A DNA stretch of 17,342 nt, taken from positions 1-17,342 of the forward strand of contig CAZOSP010000085.1 in NCBI GenBank assembly GCA_964582525.1. Direction: 5' to 3'. This DNA is from BB31 sp964582525. Its GTDB lineage: Bacteria; Pseudomonadota; Gammaproteobacteria; Beggiatoales; Beggiatoaceae. The notes beneath the pieces were generated by a model. The model saw nothing but the letters and a program-made list of their open reading frames with translations, was not told the origin of the DNA and made no database searches. Both the position numbers and the translations under genes were made by a program. Shown piece after piece: positions 1 through 6,093 of the stretch (the first letter of the stretch is position 1; every line of letters begins with the position of its first letter).

Positions 1-263
1 ATGTGTTGGACTTTGAGGTATATTCCGCTCAGGCTATGCGGTACGGCAAAAAAAAGCAAGCCTGTTTGTGTATTTAATTATCCCCGAAACCACTATTTAC
101 CCGAAAATCGGATACATTTTTATTTATGGACTGAAAACTCTGAAACAGTCTGTAAATCATTGATTTTAGGTAGAGCGCATTTGCATAAGTGATTGATTTT
201 ATTGTGGGCGAAAAAAGTTTTTCGGAGTTCTCAGTTATGGCATAATCGTTTGAATTTTTAACC
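1..263. other. Left-edge stretch with no supported gene
   Basis: An open frame runs across 1-192 on the + strand, but it has no ribosome-binding site in view, an unremarkable cysteine- and histidine-rich composition and no recognisable motif, so I do not call it a gene. A small hairpin (CGAAAAA/TTTTTCG, about 209-225) is the only local structure. Nothing else can be supported here. Confidence 0.6.
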
Positions 264-420
264 TAAGACAATTCGCAACAAATCCCCCCCGCTGGTCTTT
301 TCGTCAGTCTTGTGCGTTACGACAACAGTTGCACAGAATGACTATGTGCCTGTTGTCGTGACTTAAAGACAAACAAAAATCCTGCACAATGCGGGGGGCG
401 ATTTAGTGCGAGTTGCCTTA
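264..420. repeat. 157-bp imperfect palindrome (long hairpin)
   Basis: The outer arms 264-292 and 391-420 are complementary over about 29 positions with a few mismatches and one bulge (TAAG.CAA.TCGCA on the left). At least one mismatch is a G-U wobble when read as RNA. An inner hairpin is perfect apart from a two-base bulge: 319-328 (ACGACAACAG) pairs with 350-359, and 331-335 (GCACA) with 345-349 around a 9-nt loop. The connecting parts do not pair well. The same strand could form a long stem-loop RNA, or the segment could be a mobile palindromic repeat. I see no target duplication and no second copy in the window. The hairpin is seen directly; its nature is unknown. Confidence 0.7.
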
Positions 421-491
421 TGAGTTGCCGCAATGCGCCCTAACCGAAAACAGGCGAAGGTATTGTAAATAAGCTGTAAGACAAAAATACA

Positions 492-520
492 TTGACAGTT
501 GCTCTAACAATCAGTTAAAT
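492..520 (+). promoter_or_regulatory. Sigma-70-type promoter for the rtcB leader unit
   Basis: A perfect -35 box TTGACA (492-497) is followed, after exactly 17 bases, by TTAAAT (515-520), which matches four of six -10 consensus positions. Transcription would start near 527, about 40 bases before the small leader ORF at 568. The match is good by sequence; activity is inferred. Confidence 0.6.
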
Positions 521-567
521 TGCGCATTCTTTTCATTTATCCATTGACTTAAAGGAGTTTGGTTGAT

Positions 568-612
568 ATGCCGCGTTTCACACAACAGCTTACTTATATC
601 ATCGCCTGCTGA
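568..612 (+). CDS. Candidate 14-residue leader peptide
   Basis: The ORF reads MPRFTQQLTYIIAC and stops at 610-612. A clear Shine-Dalgarno sequence AAAGGAG (551-557) lies ten bases upstream of the ATG, which is unusually good for a chance ORF this short. It sits between a strong promoter (492-520) and a chain of mutually exclusive hairpins ending in an intrinsic terminator (694-729), the arrangement of a transcription-attenuation leader. It has no long run of one codon, only the pairs Gln-Gln and Ile-Ile, so the amino acid sensed, if any, is unclear. Alternatively it could be a small protein in its own right, or fortuitous. Confidence 0.45.
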   Translation: MPRFTQQLTYIIAC

Positions 613-613
613 T

Positions 614-714
614 GCTTCTATGTTTGAAGCTGAAAGGCGCGTGGTGATTGTCTTTCAGCGCACAAGCTCTGCATATTAACTATGTTCCTTGCGAAAACCC
701 TGACTGACAATCAC
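614..714 (+). promoter_or_regulatory. Alternative hairpins upstream of the leader terminator
   Basis: Three pairings compete. GCTTC (614-618) pairs with GAAGC (626-630). GCTGAAAG (629-636) pairs perfectly with CTTTCAGC (652-659). GTGATTGTC plus TCAG (644-652, 655-658) pairs with 700-714 over 13 of 15 positions. The third pairing uses the left arm of the terminator (694-707) and the right arm of the second hairpin, so it excludes both. This is the geometry of an antiterminator. The complementarity is seen directly; regulation is inferred. Confidence 0.5.
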
Positions 715-735
715 ATCAGTCAGGGTTTTTGCGTT
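694..735 (+). terminator. Strong intrinsic terminator before rtcB
   Basis: A perfect 14-bp stem (AAAACCCTGACTGA, 694-707, with 716-729) closes an 8-nt loop and runs into a T tract. It is symmetrical enough to act on both strands. It lies 80 bases before rtcB and would separate the leader unit from rtcB unless read through. A -10-like TATGAT (774-779) downstream could give rtcB its own promoter. Confidence 0.8.
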
Positions 736-809
736 TAAACGTCTTTAAAATACTTTGACTATTCCATGTTTTTTATGATTTTTCTTTAAGGAAAAGTTAG
801 GGGGTTCTT

Positions 810-2006
810 ATGCCTGTTTTTATGACCATCAATAAAGGTCGTGTACCGGTTAAAATTTACACAGATGCAGTGGATGGTGCTGCTATTTTACAATTGCAAA
901 ACATTTCGCAATTGCCTTTTATTCATAGCCACGTTGCCGCCATGCCGGATGTTCACGCGGGCATTGGCGCGACTGTGGGTTCAGTGATTCCCACCAAAGG
1001 GGCGATTATTCCGGCGGCGGTGGGGGTGGATATTGGTTGCGGGATGAACGCGGTGCGTCTGTCGCTGACGGCGAATGATTTGCCCGATTCGATGAAAAAA
1101 GTGCGCGAAGTGATTGAGGAGGCAATTCCGGTGGGTTTTAGTCAACACAAAAAACCTAGCACGAAAAAATCGACCTTAAACGCGCTGGATGGTGGCATTG
1201 ATCAGATCATCGGCAAACATCCGTCGATAGCGAAAATGATGAAGCGTCCCCACGACACTTGGACTTGTCAACTTGGCAGTCTGGGCAGCGGCAATCATTT
1301 TATTGAAGTTTGTTTGGATGAACATCAGGATGTGTGGTTAATGCTACATTCCGGCAGTCGCGGGATTGGTAATGTGATTGGACGTTATTTCATTGATTTA
1401 GCCAAAAAAGATATGGAACGCCATGAGATTCATTTGCCGCACAAAGACTTAGCCTATTTGCAAGAAGGGGCGCAGTATTTTGATGATTATATTGAAGCGG
1501 TGCATTGGGCGCAGGATTATGCGATGGAAAATCGTCGTGAAATGATGCGCTTATTGCTGGAGGCTTTGCGCAAAACCTTTGTGCATTTTGACATCACCAA
1601 AGAAGCGATCAACTGTCATCACAACTATGTGGCGCAGGAACGTCATTTTGGCGAAAATGTGTATTTAACCCGTAAAGGTGCGATCAGTGCGAAAGACGGC
1701 GAATTGGGTATTATTCCCGGCAGCATGGGGGCAAAATCCTTTATTGTGCGCGGCTTGGGTAATCCTGAATCCTTTTGTTCTTGTTCGCATGGTGCGGGTC
1801 GTCAAATGAGCCGTTCTGAAGCTAAACGTCGTTTTAATCACCGTGATTTGGAAGATCAAACACAGGGCGTTGAATGTCGTAAAGACAAGGGCGTGGTGGA
1901 TGAAATTCCCAGTGCTTACAAAGACATCGATCAAGTCATGGCGCATCAAAGCGATTTGGTGGAAGTGGTGCATACGCTCAAACAAATTGTCTGTGTGAAA
2001 GGCTAA
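810..2006 (+). CDS. rtcB: RtcB RNA ligase (3'-phosphate to 5'-hydroxyl)
   Basis: RtcB joins RNA 2',3'-cyclic phosphate or 3'-phosphate ends to 5'-hydroxyl ends using GTP and Mn2+, in RNA repair and tRNA healing in the cytoplasm. The 398-residue protein matches the E. coli-type enzyme (about 408 residues) along its whole length. The metal-site motifs are present: DIGCGMN (Asp74, Cys77), GNHFIE (His163), HSGSRGIGN (His180) and NCHHNY (His270/271). The guanylylated histidine is in CSHGAGR (His327), and the family C-terminus VCVKG is intact. The start at 810 follows AGGGGG (799-804); a second Met four codons in is possible. No rtcA (cyclase) or rtcR (sigma-54 activator) lies beside it, unlike E. 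coli. It is followed by its own terminator and preceded by an attenuator-like leader. Confidence 0.97.
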   Translation: MPVFMTINKGRVPVKIYTDAVDGAAILQLQNISQLPFIHSHVAAMPDVHAGIGATVGSVIPTKGAIIPAAVGVDIGCGMNAVRLSLTANDLPDSMKKVREVIEEAIPVGFSQHKKPSTKKSTLNALDGGIDQIIGKHPSIAKMMKRPHDTWTCQLGSLGSGNHFIEVCLDEHQDVWLMLHSGSRGIGNVIGRYFIDLAKKDMERHEIHLPHKDLAYLQEGAQYFDDYIEAVHWAQDYAMENRREMMRLLLEALRKTFVHFDITKEAINCHHNYVAQERHFGENVYLTRKGAISAKDGELGIIPGSMGAKSFIVRGLGNPESFCSCSHGAGRQMSRSEAKRRFNHRDLEDQTQGVECRKDKGVVDEIPSAYKDIDQVMAHQSDLVEVVHTLKQIVCVKG

Positions 2007-2062
2007 TCGGCGCGTTTATTCGGCTGACAACGGCTGCACTTGCGAGTATTGAAACCCATTGC

Positions 2063-2098
2063 AAACCTGACAGGTTTTAAAATCTGTCAGGTTTTTTT
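2063..2098 (+). terminator. Terminator of rtcB
   Basis: The stem AAACCTGACAG (2063-2073) pairs perfectly with 2084-2094 around a 10-nt loop and ends in seven T. The same stem core, CCTGACAGG, recurs in the terminator at 2614-2649. Confidence 0.85.
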
Positions 2099-2174
2099 AC
2101 ATAATACGGGCGGCGTGTACGCTTTTTGCTAGACTGCGACGGGTTTGGAACACTGTACTTTTACCTATCGGAGC

Positions 2175-2278
2175 TATACTTCTCGCGGTCAACTTTTCGG
2201 ATCACTGAACTTTAGTGGGCTTGAAAGACCGTTAAAACTCAAACTCTAAAAACCGAAAATTTTAACGTCAGAAGTATA
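2175..2278 (+). mobile_element. 100-bp inverted-repeat element (MITE-like), copy 1
   Basis: The element proper is 2177-2276, flanked by TA on both sides, as expected for a TA target duplication of the IS630/Tc1-mariner type. The ends TACTTCT... form inverted repeats of about 24 bp with some 18 matches, both finishing in TTTTCGG. It carries no transposase. It differs from the copy at 15711-15810 at only three positions. It sits between GGAG (2170-2173) and the ATG at 2282. Removing it with one TA restores GGAG at six bases from the start codon. Confidence 0.85.
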
Positions 2279-2281
2279 TCC

Positions 2282-2602
2282 ATGAGTCAGGTATTGACCT
2301 ACGAAGCAATGAATGCCTTGCTAAACCAAACTGCGCCTGTGGTGGTGCGGCGTGTGCTGCCACAGGTTGATTTTTATGCCTTTAACGCGGTTGTTTCAGT
2401 CATTTTGTACAATATACCTACGCAAGCAGAAGCGACCTTAGTCGGTAAAACGCGCAAACAAATCATGCAGGAGGTACTCGACTTGCACAAACAACGGGTA
2501 CGTCAGGAAGGGCAGAAAGGTCATTTTTTACACCTAACTTGGACGCATCAGCCACTGGCGACAGGCGGATTTTTACCCATCCAAGAAGTCAATTTTGTCT
2601 GA
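2282..2602 (+). CDS. Hypothetical protein, 106 residues
   Basis: I do not recognise this family. It is a small, soluble-looking protein with no signal peptide or membrane segment. The N-terminal half is hydrophobic and beta/alpha-like (VVVRRVLPQVDFYAFNAVVS), then comes a basic helix-rich part (KTRKQIMQEVLDLHKQRVRQ) and a C-terminus ending in NFV. Codon use resembles the neighbouring genes. The original Shine-Dalgarno GGAG (2170-2173) is now 108 bases from the start because of the inserted element, whose end supplies only a weak AGAAG (2270-2274). The gene stands alone between two terminators (2063-2098 and 2614-2649). The frame is intact, so it may still be expressed, but probably at an altered level. 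Confidence 0.7.
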   Translation: MSQVLTYEAMNALLNQTAPVVVRRVLPQVDFYAFNAVVSVILYNIPTQAEATLVGKTRKQIMQEVLDLHKQRVRQEGQKGHFLHLTWTHQPLATGGFLPIQEVNFV

Positions 2603-2613
2603 TGCCCGCGTGC

Positions 2614-2649
2614 AAAACCTGACAGGTCTTCAAGCCCTGTCAGGTTTTT
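2614..2649 (+). terminator. Terminator after the 106-residue gene
   Basis: AAAACCTGACAGG (2614-2626) pairs with the segment ending at 2648 through CCTGTCAGG and a T run (2645-2649). The stem sequence nearly repeats the rtcB terminator. Confidence 0.8.
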
Positions 2650-2760
2650 ACTGGGAGGGATGTGAAAGCTTATGATCCGCGAAACCGATTTTTTTTGTCA
2701 TACGCAATTTGCATTTAACCTAAGCTGCGTTTTTGTTTTATACTAGACGGCTACGCTCGT

Positions 2761-3858
2761 ATGAAACAAAAACCGCAAATGAATGACAGCTCAATAACCA
2801 TGCACTATACCCTATCAACTTACGCCCTAGAAAAACGTGACAAATTATTTGTCAATTCCATGCTGGAATTAACCAAAAAAAAGCTCGGCATTAACTGGGT
2901 ATTGAACGACACAGAAGGGCAGGCTGTCTTGGTTGATGTCGATCAGCCAGCGGGTGCGAACTTTTGGCAGGCTTACCATGCAGAAAAAAAACTCATTGCT
3001 TTTGCTCAGAACAATCATCTCAGAGCCGCTTTGTTTTTAGAAAAACCCCTGCGTGTTCAGCCATTTACTGAACTATTAAAAAAACTCAGTGAATCCTTAC
3101 CAGACGCCAGCGCAGATAGCACCGCCGCTTCAAGCGCGCGCCAAAATGCCACGCCGAGCGTAGCTGTCGCCGAACAAAATGCCGTATCCGCAAAAATGGC
3201 AAGCGATTCTCATCATTATGATCCCATGCAGTATTTATCCGGCTTACTGCAAGCGGCTCTACACAGTAAAGAAATTTTAGTGCTGAATTTTGCAGGCTTC
3301 GCGCCTTTGTATGTATTGCCGGAAGAAAAGCGTTGCTATACCGATAAAATGGGTTTAGCCCACTTAAATCCTTCGCAACGCCTATTTTTTGCCGCTCACG
3401 CCGAACAATTTTCCCGCCATGTCCTGAGTGCCGAACAGGCACGCAGCAACATCGTGGAACAAGATTTCAAGCCATACGATATTCACGCTTTTATATGGGG
3501 TTCCGCGCTACTGTCCTCTAATGGGCGTTTGCTGCACAACCATTCCATGCAGACCTTTGTGCGCCTAAAGCAGTGGCCTAATTTTGCCACGCTACCGCAT
3601 GAGCCAGAACACATGAAATTAGCTGCCTTTATGCTCAAAAATACGGCTAATATCCCGCGCATTGCTAGTGCTACGCGGATGCCGATGGCGACGGTCACTG
3701 ATTTTTTTAATGCCTGCGCGATGAGCAATCTGTTACTGCTACAAAAAGCCCAAGCAACAACAAGCTCCGCCGAGCAACAAGCGGCAGGTGCTGAAAAGCT
3801 CCTCAGCAGTGAAAAACGCAGTTTGCTGGGCAATATTTTGCGTCGTTTAGGGCGTTAA
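2761..3858 (+). CDS. Receiver-like regulator of a GTPase/roadblock module
   Basis: The 365-residue protein belongs to no family I can name with certainty. Residues about 20-112 follow a response-regulator pattern: VLVDVD (56-61) at the usual phospho-acceptor strand, a later strand LRAALFLEKP with the Lys95-Pro96 pair, and a final helix TELLKKL. A low-complexity Ala/Ser linker (112-150) follows. Residues 155-330 form a second domain. Its end, IPRIASATRMPMATVTDFF (298-316), looks like a helix-turn-helix or winged-helix unit. The C-terminus is basic. It is the first gene of a run with the GTPase (32-bp gap) and roadblock genes (21-bp gap), so the three probably act together in signalling. A -10-like TATACT (2739-2744) lies just upstream with no clear -35. 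No good Shine-Dalgarno marks the start; Met7 or Met14 are alternatives. Confidence 0.7.
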   Translation: MKQKPQMNDSSITMHYTLSTYALEKRDKLFVNSMLELTKKKLGINWVLNDTEGQAVLVDVDQPAGANFWQAYHAEKKLIAFAQNNHLRAALFLEKPLRVQPFTELLKKLSESLPDASADSTAASSARQNATPSVAVAEQNAVSAKMASDSHHYDPMQYLSGLLQAALHSKEILVLNFAGFAPLYVLPEEKRCYTDKMGLAHLNPSQRLFFAAHAEQFSRHVLSAEQARSNIVEQDFKPYDIHAFIWGSALLSSNGRLLHNHSMQTFVRLKQWPNFATLPHEPEHMKLAAFMLKNTANIPRIASATRMPMATVTDFFNACAMSNLLLLQKAQATTSSAEQQAAGAEKLLSSEKRSLLGNILRRLGR

Positions 3859-3890
3859 AGTCGTTAAATTCCAAAACCGAGATAGTCCTC

Positions 3891-4418
3891 GTGAAAGAAA
3901 TAAAACTTGTATTCACCGGCAGTATGGGCGCGGGCAAAACCACCGCCATCAGCGCACTCAGCGAAATCCCCGTGATTAACACAGATGTTCGCGCCACCGA
4001 CGAAGCCGCCCTGCGCAAAGAGCGCACTACGGTGGCTATGGATTACGGCGAAATGACCTTAGTGGATGGACAAAAGCTGCGTATTTACGGCACACCCGGG
4101 CAGGAACGCTTTTCCTACATGTGGAACATCCTCATGGAAGGTGCCTTAGGTTTGATTATTTTAGTCGATAATGCTGGCGAAAATCCGCTCGGCGACTTGG
4201 ACTTATATCTCACCCATTTTCGCCCTTACATTGAAAAAACCTCCGCCGTGATTGGTGTCACCCGTATGGACGTTGCCGAGCAACCTGAACTAGAACACTA
4301 CTATGACTATTTACTGCAAAACGATTTGCAACTGCCCATTTTCTCCATTGATGTTAGAGAACGCGACAATGTGGTTATGATGATCGAAGCATTGGTTGCA
4401 ATGCTCGAATTTGGCTAG
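3891..4418 (+). CDS. Small Ras-like GTPase
   Basis: This is a cytoplasmic GTP-binding switch of the bacterial small-GTPase group (COG2229 type, distantly like MglA), 175 residues and single-domain. Motifs appear in order: P-loop GSMGAGKT (10-17), a switch I threonine in RTTVAMDYG (46-47), G3 as GTPGQERF (67-74) in place of the classical DxxGQ, and G4 as TRMD (124-127) in place of NKxD. These substitutions are usual in this bacterial group. The start is GTG, because the next Met (residue 12) lies inside the P-loop. The roadblock protein encoded 21 bp downstream is the expected partner, by analogy with MglA-MglB, where the roadblock dimer acts on the GTPase. The upstream protein could be an effector or input. 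No motility or pilus gene in the window tells the output. Confidence 0.93.
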   Translation: MKEIKLVFTGSMGAGKTTAISALSEIPVINTDVRATDEAALRKERTTVAMDYGEMTLVDGQKLRIYGTPGQERFSYMWNILMEGALGLIILVDNAGENPLGDLDLYLTHFRPYIEKTSAVIGVTRMDVAEQPELEHYYDYLLQNDLQLPIFSIDVRERDNVVMMIEALVAMLEFG

Positions 4419-4439
4419 ACACACAACCGGATACCCAAC

Positions 4440-4817
4440 ATGCTTTCCAATTTACAACAAACCCAAACCACACATATTCTCAAAACCCTGCTGGAAAACA
4501 GTAGCGAAATTAACGCTGCGGTTGTCACCACCCTAGACGGTCATCCGTGCGCCAAAGAGCAGCGCGACGAATACGCCTTAGAACGCCTAGCCACTATGGG
4601 CAGCACGCTGATGTCGCTAGGCGACACCATCACGGCCGAATTGCGCATGGGAAGTTGCCGTAACATCATCGCCGAAAACGAAGGTGGCATTATCGCTTTC
4701 ATGCACATTAACCAAGACCTGGTATTAGTCACCCTGACCCAACAACTCAACGCGCTAGGTATGCTTCTCGCGCATTCCCGACGCTGCGCAGCCGATATTG
4801 CAAGAACTTTGAAATAA
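4440..4817 (+). CDS. Roadblock/LC7 domain protein
   Basis: The 125-residue single-domain protein has the alternating helix-strand pattern of roadblock/LC7 (MglB-like) proteins. An N-terminal helix comes first, then AAVVTTLDGHPCAKE (25-39), a central helix ERLATMGSTLMSLGDTI, then the strands NIIAENEGGIIAFMHI and LVLVTLTQQ, and a final helix. Such proteins dimerise and bind small Ras-like GTPases as activators or co-regulators. It follows the GTPase gene by 21 bases, so the two are almost certainly co-transcribed. The unit ends at a strong terminator (4893-4932). The ATG has little Shine-Dalgarno sequence, which may mean translational coupling. Confidence 0.9.
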   Translation: MLSNLQQTQTTHILKTLLENSSEINAAVVTTLDGHPCAKEQRDEYALERLATMGSTLMSLGDTITAELRMGSCRNIIAENEGGIIAFMHINQDLVLVTLTQQLNALGMLLAHSRRCAADIARTLK

Positions 4818-4892
4818 GCAGCTCAAGCGAGGCTCATTAAGTTTCTGGCAAGCATGAGCATAGGTGCTTTACTGGTGAGTCTTCAGTCAATA

Positions 4893-4932
4893 AAAAAACC
4901 GAATCAGACTATATAGTTTGATTCGGTTTTTT
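4893..4932. terminator. Bidirectional terminator, GTPase module and ompW
   Basis: AAAAAACCGAATCA (4893-4906) pairs perfectly with 4919-4932 around a 12-nt loop. It has A and T tracts on both sides, so it can end the + strand module and the - strand ompW transcript. Confidence 0.9.
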
Positions 4933-4980
4933 AATGATGACTCTTTTACAGACAGCAAGAAATTTATAAGCAATAATTTC

Positions 4981-5742
4981 TTAGAAACTTCTGCCGATGC
5001 CAACACCAATGACCCAAGGATCAATATCAACTTCAGCTTCAGAATAACCTAAAGCACCAGAATTGAATTTAGCAGTGGTATTGATGTCAATGTATTTTAA
5101 GTCGATATTCGCAAACCAACCATTATCCATCATAAAATCAGCACCGACCTGTGCAGCGACACCAAAAGAATTTTCTAATTCTAAATCAGTCACATTCAGT
5201 AAGCTGGCATTGGCTGCATCAGTAGCACTTTCATCAAAGAAAATGGTGTAGTTCAAACCCAAACCCACATAAGGTTGAATTTGTTCATGCGGCATGAAAT
5301 GATATTGCAAAATTAAAGCGGGTGGTAATACGCGGGTTTCAACTAAGGTTGTGCCAATCGGTACAGCCGGAACAGCACCGGCTGTTACAGTACCTAGTGC
5401 GGGATAAGTTGAACCTTTGGCGACAACATCATGCTGGGTTGAAGGATCAAGCAATAATTCCACCCCCCAGTTATCAGTAATCATGTAAGTAATGTCAATG
5501 TCCAGCGTCCAAGCGTCTTCAACACCGAGTTCAGTGCCACTAACTAAGCCATCAGGCACACCAAAGCCAGTTAAAGCACCGCCATTTTTGGTCACGCCAT
5601 TATTCTCATCATTGGGATTAATGTTAATAATCCGACCACGCACCAACCAGTCGCCCGCGTCATGCGCTAATACCGGCAAACTGCTCATACCTAAGCTGGC
5701 AGTGATGCACAAAGTTAAAGCCGATTGTTTCATAATAGACAT
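4981..5742 (-). CDS. ompW: OmpW-family outer membrane protein
   Basis: OmpW forms an eight-stranded beta-barrel in the outer membrane and is thought to pass small hydrophobic molecules. The 253-residue product has a signal peptide ending in SLPVLA (about residue 26). The mature start HDAGDWLVRGRIININPND is the hallmark N-terminus of the family. Alternating strands follow, then LQYHFMPHEQIQPYVGLGLNYTIFF (about 146-170), also diagnostic, and the protein ends in Phe as barrel proteins do. The start is set by AGGAG on the minus strand (5750-5754), seven bases before the ATG; the Met three codons in is less well placed. The upstream gap holds repeats. Related genes are often controlled by oxygen or iron, but I see no convincing operator here. 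Confidence 0.93.
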   Translation of the reverse strand: MSIMKQSALTLCITASLGMSSLPVLAHDAGDWLVRGRIININPNDENNGVTKNGGALTGFGVPDGLVSGTELGVEDAWTLDIDITYMITDNWGVELLLDPSTQHDVVAKGSTYPALGTVTAGAVPAVPIGTTLVETRVLPPALILQYHFMPHEQIQPYVGLGLNYTIFFDESATDAANASLLNVTDLELENSFGVAAQVGADFMMDNGWFANIDLKYIDINTTAKFNSGALGYSEAEVDIDPWVIGVGIGRSF

Positions 5743-5774
5743 ATATATTCTCCTGTTGAGTCTTAGGGTATGAT

Positions 5775-5840
5775 GTTTACGCTAATGCCACTGAAACTTT
5801 TTCTTGGTCATTTAACAAGGGAGAGCCAGTGGCGTAAAAC
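5775..5840. repeat. Inverted repeat upstream of ompW
   Basis: GTTTACGC (5775-5782) and GCCACTG (5787-5793) together mirror CAGTGGCGTAAAAC (5827-5840), with a four-base bulge. The loop holds a smaller CTTG/CAAG pairing. It lies in the ompW 5' region and could be a leader hairpin or a repeat relic. Confidence 0.5.
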
Positions 5841-5845
5841 GATTT

Positions 5846-5917
5846 TATACTCATAATCTGCCAGAAACCGCATTTTTTGCTTGACCAAGTTTCAATGCTT
5901 GGACTTTAAGTGCTTAA
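5846..5917 (+). repeat. Dispersed repeat B, copy 1
   Basis: This segment starts TATACTCATA, continues with CCAGAAACCGCATTTTTTGC and ends in the palindrome TTAAGTGCTTAA. It matches 8453-8528 at roughly three quarters of positions, with small gaps. It has no coding potential. Here the TATACTCAT start follows TTT directly, which gives an uninterrupted version of the site that carries an insertion at the second copy. Confidence 0.75.
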
Positions 5918-5952
5918 AAATATTCCTGAGAGCAGTTTCAGGCAGGGCGCGG

Positions 5953-5958
5953 TATAAT
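5953..5958 (+). promoter_or_regulatory. Possible -10 box for lolC
   Basis: A perfect TATAAT lies 136 bases before the lolC start. No good -35 stands at 16-18 bases, so this is only a candidate. It is the best -10 in the gap between repeat B and the gene. Confidence 0.35.
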
Positions 5959-6073
5959 TCAATCTCGATACGCTTATGGATGTGCTTGTCAACAAAAATA
6001 CCACACTGTGTTGTGCGTGTTGCAATAAGCCCAATAAGCGTTGCTATCTTACCAATCAAGTCCTTATAAGGCT

Positions 6074-6087
6074 ATAACTTAAGTTAT
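6074..6087. promoter_or_regulatory. Perfect 14-bp palindrome before lolC
   Basis: ATAACTTAAGTTAT is a perfect palindrome six bases before the lolC ATG, followed by a T run. There is no Shine-Dalgarno sequence at normal distance; TAAGG (6067-6071) lies just ahead of the palindrome, 22 bases from the ATG. It could be an operator, or a small hairpin that brings TAAGG near the start codon. The function is not known. Confidence 0.45.
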
Positions 6088-6093
6088 TTTTTT

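Noticed and set aside
1..192. 63-codon open frame at the left edge
   Set aside because: No ribosome-binding site in view, no recognisable motif, unusual composition, and surrounded by non-coding repeats.
1665..1985. Minus-strand open frame inside rtcB
   Set aside because: It lies wholly within a well-conserved gene on the other strand and has no family features; it reflects codon bias.
5800..5818. FNR-like site TTGGT...AACAA upstream of ompW (minus strand)
   Set aside because: The spacer is five bases instead of four and the half-sites match poorly, so it does not meet the FNR consensus.
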